Positions 34,011 through 44,268 of a stretch of DNA of 64,000 nt are shown here, in pieces. Position numbers and translations under genes: made by a program. Under the pieces are notes generated by a model, which worked only from the letters and a program-made list of their open reading frames with translations, ran no database searches and was not told where the DNA came from. Position 1 is the first letter of the stretch; each line of letters begins with the position of its first letter. The DNA is from Carettochelys insculpta (lineage: Eukaryota > Chordata > Testudines > Carettochelyidae): positions 97,195,001 to 97,259,000 of the forward strand of contig NC_134141.1 of assembly GCF_033958435.1 (NCBI RefSeq), read 5' to 3'.

Positions 34011-35063
34011 TCAGACAGGAGGATGTGAGCCTTTGTCAGAGTCTTGTGGGAAGATATTAGCACCCAGAGCAGAGAAACTACCTTTGTAAGCTGCGAGCCA
34101 CTCCCAGTCTCTCCTTAATCCATGGTAAATGGAGTCAAATTTGCGAATAAATTGCAGGTCAGATTTCTCTCTCCATTTGAGTTTTGAAAGTATTTGTTTC
34201 AGAACTGTCACCCTTAAATCTGCCACTGAGTGTCCAGGGAGATTGAAGTGTTCCCCCACAGGCTTCTGTACATTACCGTTCCTGATGTCTGATTTATATC
34301 CACTTATTCTTTTACGGAGAGACTGTCCAGTTTGGCCAATGTAAATTGCAGTGGGGCATTGCTGGCACATGATGGCATATATTATATTAGTAGATGTGCA
34401 GATAAAGGAGCCCTTGATGGTATAGTTGGTGTTAGGTCCTGTGATGATGTCATTGATGTAGATATGTGAGCAGAGTTGGCAGCAAGGACTGTTGTAGGGG
34501 CTGGTTCCAGGCCTAGAGTCACTGGTTTGTGATTTGTAGTGGCTGGTGAGGATTTGTTTAAGGTTGGCAGGCTGTCTATAGGCGAGGACAGGCCTGCCTC
34601 CCAAGGTCTGTGAGAGTGAAAGATGATTGTTCAGGACGGGTTGCAGATCACTGATGATGCACTCGAGAGGCCTTAGGTGGGGGCTGTATGTGGTGGTCAG
34701 TGGTGTTCTCTTGTTTTGCTTGCAAGGCCTGTCTTGTAGCAGGTGGCTTCTGGGTACCCGTCTGGCTCTATCAATCTGTTTCCTCACTTCCTTAGGTGGG
34801 TATTGTAGTTTTGAGGAAAGCTTGGTAAAGGTCTTGTAGATGTTTGTCTCTGTCTGATGGATCAGAGCAAATGCGGTTGTACCTTTAGTGCCTGGCTGTA
34901 AACAATGGATTGTGTAGTATGCCCTGGATGGAAGCTGGAGACGTGTAGATAAGCATAGTGTTCCATGGGTTTTCGGTGTAGGGTGGTATTTATGTGAATT
35001 TAATAAATATAATTTACCGCATAAACATAATTTACCACATAAATGATACTGGGCCATCTCCAC
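34011..35063 (-). CDS. Truncated PLE ORF: RT C-terminus and GIY-YIG endonuclease
   Basis: A 350-codon open frame. Residues 1-24 are read from the right arm and an AT-rich junction, not from the element proper. Residues about 25-190 match the region after the PLE RT catalytic core (VPRSHLLQDRP, SQTLGGRPVLAYRQPANLKQ). A Cys-rich linker follows (CCQLCSH, about 194-200, and a further Cys at 222). A GIY-YIG nuclease domain occupies about 227-330: IIYAI at 227-231, YIGQTGQSLRKR at 241-252, EHFNLPGH at 271-278 and FIRKFDSIYHGLRRDWEW at 305-322. In PLEs this nuclease nicks target DNA to prime reverse transcription. The frame is intact, but with no RT palm motifs and no natural start it cannot be autonomous. 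Confidence 0.8.
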   Translation of the reverse strand: MEMAQYHLCGKLCLCGKLYLLNSHKYHPTPKTHGTLCLSTRLQLPSRAYYTIHCLQPGTKGTTAFALIHQTETNIYKTFTKLSSKLQYPPKEVRKQIDRARRVPRSHLLQDRPCKQNKRTPLTTTYSPHLRPLECIISDLQPVLNNHLSLSQTLGGRPVLAYRQPANLKQILTSHYKSQTSDSRPGTSPYNSPCCQLCSHIYINDIITGPNTNYTIKGSFICTSTNIIYAIMCQQCPTAIYIGQTGQSLRKRISGYKSDIRNGNVQKPVGEHFNLPGHSVADLRVTVLKQILSKLKWREKSDLQFIRKFDSIYHGLRRDWEWLAAYKGSFSALGANIFPQDSDKGSHPPV

Positions 35064-35150
35064 CTTGCTGAATAGACCTTGTCAGCTCTGGCCCTCCCTC
35101 TTACTGGGACCCCACCCTTTAAATACCCCTCTGAACCCCCCCCCATGCAT

Positions 35151-35188
35151 CTGATAAAGTGGGTCTTTGCCCATGAAAGCTTATGCTC
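35151..35188 (+). ncRNA. Degenerate hammerhead-like core in inverted arm
   Basis: Plus strand: CTGATAA (expected CTGATGA), stem II GTGGG/CCCAT with loop tctttg, GAAA (35175-35178), GC-TTAT-GC and TC. Stem II pairs better than in the partner arm, but the core has a G-to-A change at an invariant position, so catalysis is not expected. Confidence 0.35.
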
Positions 35189-35239
35189 CAAAATATCTGT
35201 TAGTCCATAACGTGCCACAAGACGACTTGTTGTTCTACT

Positions 35240-35515
35240 GAAGAAGGTTATACAATGGATGTTACAGCTATTTGGGTATATCTGCAGAGTGAATGATGAA
35301 TGAAAAATCAAGACCCTGGTATTTGGCATAATGCATTGTTCGAATACGAGAGGCAAACCCCACATAGAAGGGACAGATGATATAGTAGATTTGTGTGGAG
35401 CTAGTCTACACAAACTAGGCCACTCCACACTGGACAGGGAAGTATGGAAGGAAATAGTGAGGGAGGCATCAGACACCAATGGGTGCTGAGTCCATGGATG
35501 ATGATGATGATGATG
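35240..35515 (+). repeat. Possible retroelement 3' end with (GAT)n tail
   Basis: aaaccccacatagaaggg, gagctagtctacacaaacta and gagggaggcatcagacac lead into ccatggatgatgatgatgat (GAT repeat at about 35497-35515). A trinucleotide tail following a fixed 3' sequence suggests a LINE that ends in tandem repeats, as RTE-type elements do. Family not identified. Confidence 0.3.
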
Positions 35516-35519
35516 AAAT

Positions 35520-36635
35520 CTGCAGGTATTAACTTGCATTAGTTTTTTTAGAACTCTGTCTTACAAGTTCTCTAAAGGGCAGAAAAAATTATTTATATTT
35601 TAGAATTGTGGCTTAATAGGATAAACAAGGTTCACAGTAACAAAGAGAAAGCCGGGCTTTGTTTTGAAGGTTTGCAGTGCTCACCAATGTAGAAAAATAA
35701 TTTGTGTTGGTGGGGTTAATGGTTTTGTTTTTGTTGTAATTGATTTGGTATGCTTGTTTCATAGCTGCACTGCTATGTAAGGCTTGTTCTCAGTCAGACA
35801 TCTATTTAATGGTCTTGGCAATAAGGCAGGGTATAACTGGTTTCATCTGTTTAAATTCATCCTGTAGGAAAGCTAATTTTATCTGTACTTTTTGATGCTG
35901 TATTATATATTTTTAGGGTTAGAAATATAAGGTTATTTCAGAGATTTCTAGTGTCAGTTTCTCTAGGAACTTTTTGACGTTATTCCTTGAATACATATGC
36001 ACAGTGGTAAAATATGAAATTACTCTAATTCTCGTACTTGGCATTTCATTGGCAAATAACAGAAGTAATTGTTTCTGATTTCATTACATAATAGGCCAGA
36101 AAGCTGCCTTGTTGCTCAGAAAAGTAGGTCCTCTTATGTCAACTGTACTCCCTTTCTGGACTATATACGGTTTTAACTTTAAAAGGGTTTCACTTTTTAA
36201 TTTTCAGGAAGCATAAGCAAGACCACTCAGAACTCAGGATTTATTTTCCTACATTTCCACTAGTTTTCCTCATATATATACGCTGTATGTAGATGAGAGG
36301 GCTTGTTTCTCCTTGACTGTGTGGCTCTGTCCCTGTCTGTTAGCTTGACAATTCATGCCTATAGTTGATGTAATGGCAGGCGGGTTTAGAGGGGCAGCTA
36401 AACTTGCTCACTGAGCTTTTACAGGATGTGTTGTGCTCAAAGACCCCACCTCTCAGAAACTTCTCTGACTGTATTGTCATCTACCTCCTGAAGCTAGGCA
36501 TAAACCGAATGGGTAGTAAGAAAAGGCTAGTCATTCTAGCAACCCTTTTATAATCAATAGTTTGTTTCCATATCTAGACATGGATAAAAGCAGTTTCCAC
36601 ATAGACTGCAGCTAGGAAGAATAGAGGTGGAGGCC
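35520..36635. other. No gene seen
   Basis: 1.1 kb of unique-looking AT-rich DNA. Confidence 0.35.
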
Positions 36636-36639
36636 TTGG

Positions 36640-36705
36640 TTTATTCCTAGCTCTGTCTTTGTCCTGTTGGATGACCTTCGATAAGTCACTTCACTGCTGC
36701 AAGGT
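36640..36705 (+). repeat. MIR-type SINE core
   Basis: tattcctagctctgtctttg, ttggatgaccttcgataagt and cacttcactgct match the MIR core in sense orientation. Confidence 0.6.
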
Positions 36706-36819
36706 TTGGTGGTGTTATCAGTGTGTCATTTTGGACGGACTATTGGCATCAAAGCTTAAGAGTAGCTGTCAGAGCAGGGATATTGACCTAGTAATATCTT
36801 ATATCTTCAGTACCTTTTG

Positions 36820-37655
36820 TAATTAGCCAGCCATTCCCAGTCTCTGTTCAATCCTTGGTTGATTGGTGTCAAATTTGCAAATGAATCGCAGCTCTGCAGT
36901 TTCTCTTTGGAGTTTGTTTATGAAGTTTTTTTGTTGTAGGACTGCTATTTTTAAATCTATTACTCAGTGTCCAGGGAGATTGAAGTGTTCTCCTATAGGT
37001 TTTTTTATGTTATCATTCCTGATGTCTGATTTGTGCCCATTTATTTTTTAATTTTTTTATATGTAGAGACTGTCCAGTTTGGCTGATGTAAATTGCAGGG
37101 GGCTTTGCTGGCACACATTATATTAGTAGATGTGCAGGTGAAAGAGCCCCTGATGGTGTGGTTAATGTGTTTAGGTCCTGTGATGATATTGCTGGTGTAG
37201 ATATGTGAGCAGAATTGGCACCAAGGTTTGTTGCAGGGACTGGTTGCAGGTTTAGAGTTACTGTGGTGTGGTCTATAGCTGCTGGTGACAATTTAAGATT
37301 GGCGGGCTGTCTGTAGGTGAGGACTGGCCTGCCTCCCAAGGTCTGCGAGAGTGAAGGATCATTGTCCAGGATGGTTTGTAGATCACTGATGATGCCTGGG
37401 AAAGATTTTAGCTGGGGGTTGTGTGTGAGGGCAATTGGTGTTCTCTTGTTTTCCTTGCTGGGCCTGTCTTGTAGTAGGTGGCTTCTGGGTACATGTCTAG
37501 CTCTGTCAATCTGTTTCTTCACTTCCTGAGGTGGGTATTGTAATTTGAGGAAAGCTTGGTAAAGGTCTTGTAGATGTTTGTCTCTGTTTGAGGGATTGGA
37601 GCAAATGTGGTTGGACTGTAGTGCCTGGCTGTAGCAGTATAGAGTAACTGCATCC
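36820..37655 (-). mobile_element. Decayed Penelope-like element
   Basis: Minus-strand PLE related to the copy at 34 kb. An open frame at 37118-37660 shares VPRSHLLQDRPSKENKRTPI and SQTLGGRPVLTYRQPANLK; it then shifts frame before the Cys-rich linker. The GIY-YIG region survives only in pieces in other frames (plus strand tctccctggacactgagtaa-type complement, 36880-37110). No terminal repeats border it and it lacks the RT core, so it is an older, doubly truncated copy. Confidence 0.75.
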
Positions 37656-37819
37656 ATCACTGCCTTACTACCTCAAGATCAACAGCACTTGAGCTTCAAC
37701 CTGTGTTACCAGACAGGTCAGACAGTAGCTTGAGTTGAATCATCACTTAAGATAGAGATTTTTGTTTATGGATGGGAGTCAGACTGGGGACAATATCCAA
37801 CTTATGCTTCAGTGCTTCT

Positions 37820-37993
37820 ATCACAGAGGTAGCCATGTTAGTCTGCATCGTCAAAAACAGCAAGAAGTCCTGTGGCACCTTATAGACTAACAAATATTTT
37901 GGAACATAGCTTGCATGGTTTAAGCTTCAGGTCTTTGCCCACAAAAGCTTATGATCAAAATGTTAGTCTATAAGGTGCCACAGGACTACTTGT
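37820..37993 (-). mobile_element. PLE-derived foldback element, subfamily A
   Basis: A 174-bp insertion with a perfect 12-bp target duplication, ttcagtgcttct, at 37808-37819 and 37994-38005. Tail agaggtagccatgttagtct is at the left. The arm aagtcctgtggcaccttata plus gactaaca pairs with tgttagtctataaggtgcca plus caggacta at the right. It lies 165 bp from the PLE at 36.8-37.65 kb but is a separate insertion. Confidence 0.85.
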
Positions 37994-38005
37994 TTCAGTG
38001 CTTCT

Positions 38006-38610
38006 GTGGACACAAGCCCTAAAAGGTGTGCAGTAGCCCTTCTCTCCTTTCTTTCTTTCTTTCTTCCTTCAGGATTGTGGGCCTCTAAAACTTGAAATAC
38101 AGTTTTAACTCAATACTGTGTGGAAAATTGTAGCTGGGATTTTTCAAATGTGTACCATGGCAAATCTGCAGTTGATCATTTTCTGCCATACTGTTTTGTC
38201 TCATAATAAAAATATTTTGATTTAAATAATTTACAGTGTTACCACTCAGAAAAATGTGTTTGCGGGGGTACATTTTTCTACTAGTACAATTTAAAGTTCA
38301 AAACTATGATAGTAGAAAAATATTTCCCCATTTTTTAAACAGATTAACCTTGTGAATGGTTTAAATCCAAATATTTGGATTGTGGCAAAGCAGTGTCTAT
38401 GGTGCTGTATGGTTTGGGTTAAAACACCCTTTGGGGCCCACAGTTTTCACACAAGCTGTTTCATGAGGAAATGGAAAGGTGTACTTTTTTCCTTTTCTTA
38501 TAAATTGAGCTGAGGATACTAAGCCATAGGGTGTGAATTGCAGGATGTTAAATAGTGGGCCACTCCCTTCTTCAGCAGTAACCTGTGTAAAACTTACACA
38601 AAGGCGTGGG
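38006..38610. other. No gene seen; short (CTTT)n
   Basis: A CTTT-type microsatellite at about 38047-38064; otherwise unique-looking AT-rich sequence. Confidence 0.4.
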
Positions 38611-38616
38611 ACTCTT

Positions 38617-38617
<1 letters not shown>

Positions 38618-38654
<37 letters not shown>
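38618..38654. repeat. Poly-C tract, 37 bp
   Basis: An uninterrupted run of 37 C. It could form i-motif/G-quadruplex structures, and its length in an assembly is unreliable. Confidence 0.9.
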
Positions 38655-38659
38655 ACAAA

Positions 38660-39558
38660 TGGCTAAACAGGATGTAGGTATAAATAATTCAATACAAACT
38701 CAGGAGGAGCTTTCTCACACAGGCCTTTTGGTATGTTGAGAAACGTTGTTTCCTCTTGGAAACAATTTCAATCATTGATTTCCGGACCTTGCTTGGGAAT
38801 TGGTGTATTTTTTGAAAGACAGCAAATTTGTTCATGAAATAAACATGAAACAACCCTGTTTTACATAATGATACCGTTTAAAAAAAATTCCACTTACTAA
38901 AATGGAAAAATATGCTGTCATGTCAAACCAGGATTTTTGTGTGTTCACGATACCGTCATTCCTGGATGCTATTAGGACATATTTGGCATGCTTAACTCTA
39001 ATGTGTTAGCCTTTTGCATATGTATAGCTAGCCTTTTTTGCTAACTCTGATCAAAATAAATTTGTAAAAGGTGCAAAAGGGCCACAATAATACCCAAACA
39101 ATAATATGTCATTGCACTAAGGACTGTACTCATATAAAATGAGATAAATTCAAATTTATTAATATCAATCTCATAATGCTGGATTATATAAATTCAAATT
39201 TGACTATGCTCACCTTCCCACATGCTTCTCACAAAGTCAATTTATTGCTGCCACACTCAATCAGCAAGCATGAGTTGTTGCAGCAGTGCATTGTGGGAAC
39301 CTGTCCCACAGTTTCTTCATCCCCGTAGCATTCTGGTTATTTTTGCTGGTATTTGGCATCATCTTCCCACATTGCATTTCCATTATTCCCCTCCCATAGT
39401 AAGCAAAAGTCCATTTTTCCAGGTGGAAGGAAGGAAAACTAGTGAATCAACAAAGATTGCCAAATGCACAGAAATCTTCCTTTTATAACTGAATTCCTTT
39501 TCAAAACTGTACCTGTAACTGAATTATGAAAGATTTTATAAAAATAGGCAGGTGTGTG
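38660..39558. other. No gene seen
   Basis: AT-rich sequence with no recognised element. Confidence 0.35.
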
Positions 39559-39562
39559 GCAT

Positions 39563-39945
39563 CTCAACTGGTGCTCCACTGACTGTTCTTCCTCCCGTAA
39601 TTACATCTGATTCCTGAAAATAATACAGGGACAATGAAAATCATGAAGAAAGAGTAGGTAGTAAAGTAAGATTTTGAAAAAAGAGAGTTGCTAAGGGGAG
39701 CGTTTTTGAGTTCCCAGTTCACCATACAGCTTTTGTGCACAGTCTGGCCCTCTACTGACTGTTTTCCCCTCCCTTGATTGTGTATGATTCCTGAAAATAG
39801 TACAGAGACAATGAAGAGCATGAAGAAAGAGTAGGTAGTAAAGTTTTTGAAAAAAGAGATATGGTGAGTATTTGGCTTTCCAGTCCATTATACAGCTTCT
39901 GTGCACAGTCTGTATTCTCAACTGGCCCTCCACCCACTCTTCCCT
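39563..39945. repeat. 176-bp tandem duplication, about 2.2 copies
   Basis: Words repeat at a period of about 176 bp: ctgattcctgaaaata/gatgattcctgaaaata-type tgattcctgaaaata, gaagaaagagtaggtagtaa, ttttgaaaaaagagag/ttttgaaaaaagagat, and acagcttttgtgcacagtct/acagcttctgtgcacagtct. A partial third unit starts near 39916 (ctcaactggccctccaccc). The overlapping minus-strand open frames simply reflect this duplication. Confidence 0.85.
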
Positions 39946-39949
39946 GTGT

Positions 39950-40048
39950 GAAGGGGTCCTGCCAGGAGGGCAGGGGACTGGACTAGATGACCTCCAAGTC
40001 CCTTCCAGTTCTAGTGTATATCTAATTTAAAAACAAAAAAAAAAAAAA
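39950..40048 (+). mobile_element. tRNA-derived SINE, 3' part
   Basis: ggggtcctgccaggagggca, ggggactggactagatgacc and tcccttccagttctagtgta form the conserved tail of the turtle SINE also seen at 50.1 kb, ending in an A-rich tract. The tRNA-like head is missing. Confidence 0.7.
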
Positions 40049-40049
40049 G

Positions 40050-40112
40050 GTGGCCCTGCCCCAAAGAGCTTACAGTCTGACAGGACAGCAGACAGATGAA
40101 GACTGGAGAAAA
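40050..40112 (+). repeat. MIR-like fragment
   Basis: gccctgccccaaagagctta and cagtctgacaggacag match a conserved 3' block of MIR-type SINEs. Confidence 0.4.
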
Positions 40113-40114
40113 AG

Positions 40115-42695
40115 GATCAGTATGACAGATATTTAATACTGTGTAATTTTAACTCATTGTCAGCAAACTTCTGAGATAATTAATTTAATATCTATTTGGT
40201 CATATTTTCATGTTGCCTTCTTATTTAAGCACTTTTTCTTACATATTAAGCTCCCAAGAAAGCAACGTTGGAGCCATGTTTGGCAAGCCCATAAGGCTAT
40301 CTTTTTTCCATAGTTTTAGAATTTCAAGTGTGTTCTCCTTGAGGATTGTTCTTCTCAAAGGGTTTTGTTTTACTACTTTTTGGACCCACCACCCCACAAT
40401 GGTATTGTTGTACAGTAGATGTTCCTTTATATTTTTCCTCTCTGGTTTTCTTCTCTCTTCCGAATAGGTAATCCTGGTTTTGCTGAATATTTTTCTCTCC
40501 TTTCAGCCTTGCAGGTCTCCCATCTTCCTGCCCTGTTCCCTGTACCATGCTGCCTGAGCAGAAGTAAATTCTGCGTCTGGCCAGAATTAGTTGAGGATCA
40601 TGTATAGCACATTAGGTACTACTGTAATAAATGTGGCAGTTCTCAAACGGAATAGGCCTCAAGAAAATTTTAACCTGTCTCAAAACAATATAGGGGAAGA
40701 ATTAAGAAAAAAAAAGTAGAGGCATCATATGCCTGTTTATACTGAGCTGTGAAAGCAGGTACAAACCAGGCCTCTAGTGTTCCTCCTAAAGGGCCAATAT
40801 TCACTGTAATTAAAGGAAGACACCTCCAAAAATGGAGGGGTGGGGAGAGGGAGAAGAAAAGAGAGTGTGTGTTGTCTCCTTTCACCCAGGAGGTCCTCTA
40901 ATCTGGAGCCTGTTGTGGGGGCAGACAGCTGCTTCGCCTATGGCTCAGAATGTTGATAATCCACCCTGTGCTAGACAGAAGCTATAGAGGGCAAAGTGTT
41001 TGAATGGGCTCCTAGGATGACAGCATCCTGTTAAGAAATCTAGCCACCAGCACTGGTCAGGCCTCTTCAAAACCTTCCCCACTTCTTCTCTGCTTTGACC
41101 CACTTATGGTTTCTCTTAATATTTTTGTCTAAGCAGTTTGACATGTTTTATTCTATTGTGTGCTCATTGTTTACTTGGTTTATTTTGTTGTTCTTGTTTG
41201 TGGCTCATAATTGGTGACCTGAGAGGCATATTCATAAGATTAGCCTGGTAGCATGACGTGCTTCTTAAGAAAACAATAGGGTGCTGCCAAATAATTTAAC
41301 ACAATTTTTCAGTCAAAATTCAGGAAGCTATTTTGGGATTCATGAATATTGTGATTGATACAGTGGTTGTGTTGTTGCTTGTACTGTCTGACAAACTTGT
41401 AAATTTATTTGTGAAAGAATTAAATTAGTGTGTGTGTGTGTGTGTCTTGAACCAAATTTAATGTTTATAGCTGTGCTGAAAGCGGGAGTCTGGCTGTCAA
41501 AATTAAACATTATGGAAAAAATGCTGTTGTTTCTTCATACACTAAAGTGCAGTCTTCAGCCGCACGTACAAATATGCTCTTGATAAAATATTTGCAAACT
41601 CAGATCAGTGAAAGGGCTAGGCATTCACTCTGATGATCTCAGTCCTATAAAAACATAGTCTGGTTTGTTCTGGGTAGGGGTAAATCAAATTAGTATAGCA
41701 TAACTGCATTCTAAAAGATTAATACCAGCTGAATTTGGGAAACTAAAGGAAGCCTGAAACTGGTTGGGTAGTTTGTTGAAAAGCTCTGCAGATTCAGTGG
41801 GTACAAAAATAGATATCTGAATCTGTGCACAGATTAAGCTCCATGGTGTGTTAGGCAGGCTTAAATGAATATTTTCTGGTCAGCATACTTGCTGACAGCA
41901 TTAATTCATGTGGAATGGTGCAAGTACAAATATAGGCTTGAATTCTTCATTCTATTTAAAAAAATCAAAAAATTCAAGCTAAGGCATTTGCAAATGCCTT
42001 AGATGCATTGTTAGGATCTAAAGCAACTATAACTGCTCAGGAGAAGGATCTGGTATCACTGAGGGGAAAGAAAAAAATCACTTAACTTATTACATAACAA
42101 AAAAAAACAAACTCAAAAGGCTTGTGCGTATAAAGAATGGGATATAAAGTATAATGTTATATAGGTGAGTGTTACACTGAGTGCTTGTCATTATATATGT
42201 TATTTAAAAACAAAAGCAGTGGAAGGGTAGGGAAGGATGAGACTTCTTAGATTCATGGAGAGGTTTCAAGATGAAGAGGGACTGATTAGACGAGGAGCAA
42301 GACTCAGATGGGGATGAGAAATCAGTGGACTCTGACTCTGTGCCTCGGTTTCCTGGCATAAAGTGAATATTGCCTAATAAATTGTAATCATTGAGATATT
42401 CTGTATCATAGAAAACCATTTGAGGAAACTAATAATTCTGTCTCCAGAGTGGAGTTTTAATAGTGTGCAGTAAATAAGGCCCGGGACTGCAACTTGAACA
42501 GTGAAGATGATGAGCAGTTTTTCAATGTTCTTTGTTTTCAATGAGCAAGAGCCACCCTGTTCACTGAGGTCGGGGTCCTGTGGAAATAATATTATCTGAT
42601 GCGGCTTAACTACATATCATAATGTATGTGCACAAGTGGGATGAATTAAGATTGTGCAAGCCAGCTTCATTCTGTCATTTGCAATTTTGGAGTAG
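40115..42695. other. No gene seen; (GT)9 at 41428-41445
   Basis: 2.6 kb of AT-rich, unique-looking sequence with one GT microsatellite. No splice-bounded coding candidates. Confidence 0.35.
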
Positions 42696-43174
42696 TAAAA
42701 GAGAGGTAGCTGTGTTAGTCTGTATTCTAACAAAATAATGTATTAGGTGATCAGCTTTCATGGGGCAGACTCATTTCTTCAGATCTGGAGGTATGCCAAT
42801 TCCAGTACAGCCCTGACGGTTTTATAGCACAGAGATAGAACAAAAATTGAAATAAAAGCTGACAAATCAAATACATAGGACTGAACTGTGTGCGCGTATG
42901 TGAGAGAGAGAGAGGCGTGAATTATTAAGTTTCCTAAGTTTCACTACAAATATCAAAGAGGGGGAAGCTGTCTTTGTAATGTGTGAGGTAATTGCTCTAG
43001 AATTTGAGCCTAAACTGCAGTTGACACATTTCCCTTTGTAATCTGCTGTTAAAATCTCTTTGCTGTTACCAGTATGGCCCACTCCATAGAAATATTCACT
43101 GAGTGACAGGGTTATGTGTATTCAGATTCCTAATGTCTGTTTTGTGTCCATTCAGTCTGTGGCAAAGTGATTGT

Positions 43175-43609
43175 TCACTCTGTCCAATAGTCACAGCAGA
43201 GGGGCACTACTGGAACATGATGACGTGTAACATTGGTTGCGGTACAGGAGAGTGAGCCCCATATCCTGTAATTAAAGTGATTAGGTCCAGTGATGGGATT
43301 TCCAGAATAAATATGTGGACAAAGTTGGCAACAAGGTTTATTGCAAGGAAAAGTTCCAGGATTAATATTGCTATGATATGGCCTGTGGTTGCTAGTGAGA
43401 ATTTTCCTGAGATTAGGTGGTTGTCTATAGGAGAGAACAGGACTCTTGGAGTATAGCGTCATGTTCCAGTGTAGGTTGTAGGTTTTTAATGGTGCATTGC
43501 AGGAGTTTGAGCTGGGGGCTGTAGGTAACGATAAGTGGTGTTCTGTTGTTGACCTCCTTGGGTCTATCTTGAAGTAGTTGGTTTCTGGGTATTTGTCTGG
43601 TCCTGTCAA
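43175..43609 (-). pseudogene. PLE linker fragment with Cys-rich motif
   Basis: 144 codons containing PVLSYRQPPNLRKILTSNH and PCNKPCCQLCPHIYSGNPIT, which align with residues about 158-208 of the ORF at 34011-35063. The frame ends at VPLCCDYWTE, where the GIY-YIG domain should begin (IYIGQTGQ in the 34-kb copy), indicating a frameshift. Confidence 0.75.
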
Positions 43610-43890
43610 TTTTTTGTTTTAAACTTCTCCTCCTGATGGGTAATTAAGTTTTATGAATGCTTGGCAGAGATCTTGAAGTTTTTGGTTTCTGTCAGTAGGA
43701 TCGCAGCAGATGCGATTTTATGTAAGGGCTTGACTATAAATGATGGATTGCGTGCTGGATAGAAGCTGGAAGCATGTAGGTAAGTGTAGCAGTCAGCGGG
43801 TTTCTGGTAGAGAGTGGTATTGATCTGGGCCATAAATGATTTGTACTGTGGTGTCCAGGAAATGGATCTCTCATATGGAATGGTCAAGTC

Positions 43891-44268
43891 TTAGATTGAT
43901 GGTGGGGTGCAGGTTGTTAAACTCTGTGGAATTCTTTGAGTCTCTTTACCATGGGTCCAAATCATAAATATGTCATCAGTGTAGTGTAAGTAAAGGAGGG
44001 ATAAATAAGGGAGAGAGCTGAGGAAACGTTGTTCTAAATCAGCCATAAAAATGTTAGCATGCTGTGGGGCCATACGGGCACCCATAGCAGTGCTGCTTAT
44101 CTGGAGGTATAAATTGTCCCCAGATTTGAAATAACTGTAGGTGAGAACAAAGTTACATAGGTTAGCCATCAGATTTTTTGTGGTGACATCAGGGATAGTG
44201 TTCCTAATCAGTTGTAGTGTTTGACTTTGGAGTGTGTGTTTTATGTGTGCCCTATCATACATACACAA
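43891..44268 (-). pseudogene. PLE reverse-transcriptase palm fragment
   Basis: 125 codons with the PLE RT signature in order: NLYLQISSTAMGARMAPQHA, NIFMADLEQRFLSSLP and LYLHYTDDIFMIW. The YTDD catalytic box is present (PLEs usually have Y-x-DD). TAMGxRMAP is the conserved block upstream of it. The frame is cut at both ends relative to a full RT, so no function is expected. Confidence 0.8.

Larger units (their letters stand above)
33744..35234 (-). mobile_element. Penelope-like element with inverted terminal arms
   Basis: A 1.49-kb insertion on the minus strand. A left arm (about 33780-33978) and a right arm (about 35044-35234) are inverted copies of one terminal repeat of roughly 195 bp, sharing tttggagcataagctttcat, gggcaaagacc, gggtatttaaagggtggggt and ctgacaaggtctattcagca. 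Only the left, element-3', end has the extra tail (agaggtagccatgttagtct). Flanks ctactgcagaa (33733-33743) and ctactgaagaa (35235-35245) look like an 11-bp target duplication with one mismatch. Between the arms lies a 5'-truncated PLE ORF ending in a GIY-YIG domain; the RT catalytic core is missing. PLEs are known to have such inverted or tandem pseudo-LTRs. Confidence 0.85.

Noticed and set aside
34011..34400. GIY-YIG domain as a host repair nuclease or intron homing endonuclease
   Set aside because: The upstream Cys-rich linker, RT-C-terminal region and terminal repeats place it in a Penelope-like element.
39564..39937. Three overlapping minus-strand frames with similar peptides
   Set aside because: The similarity comes from the 176-bp tandem DNA duplication, not from a repeated protein.
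39563..39945. Tandem repeat as a CRISPR-like array
   Set aside because: Two long units without short repeats and unique spacers, in a vertebrate genome.
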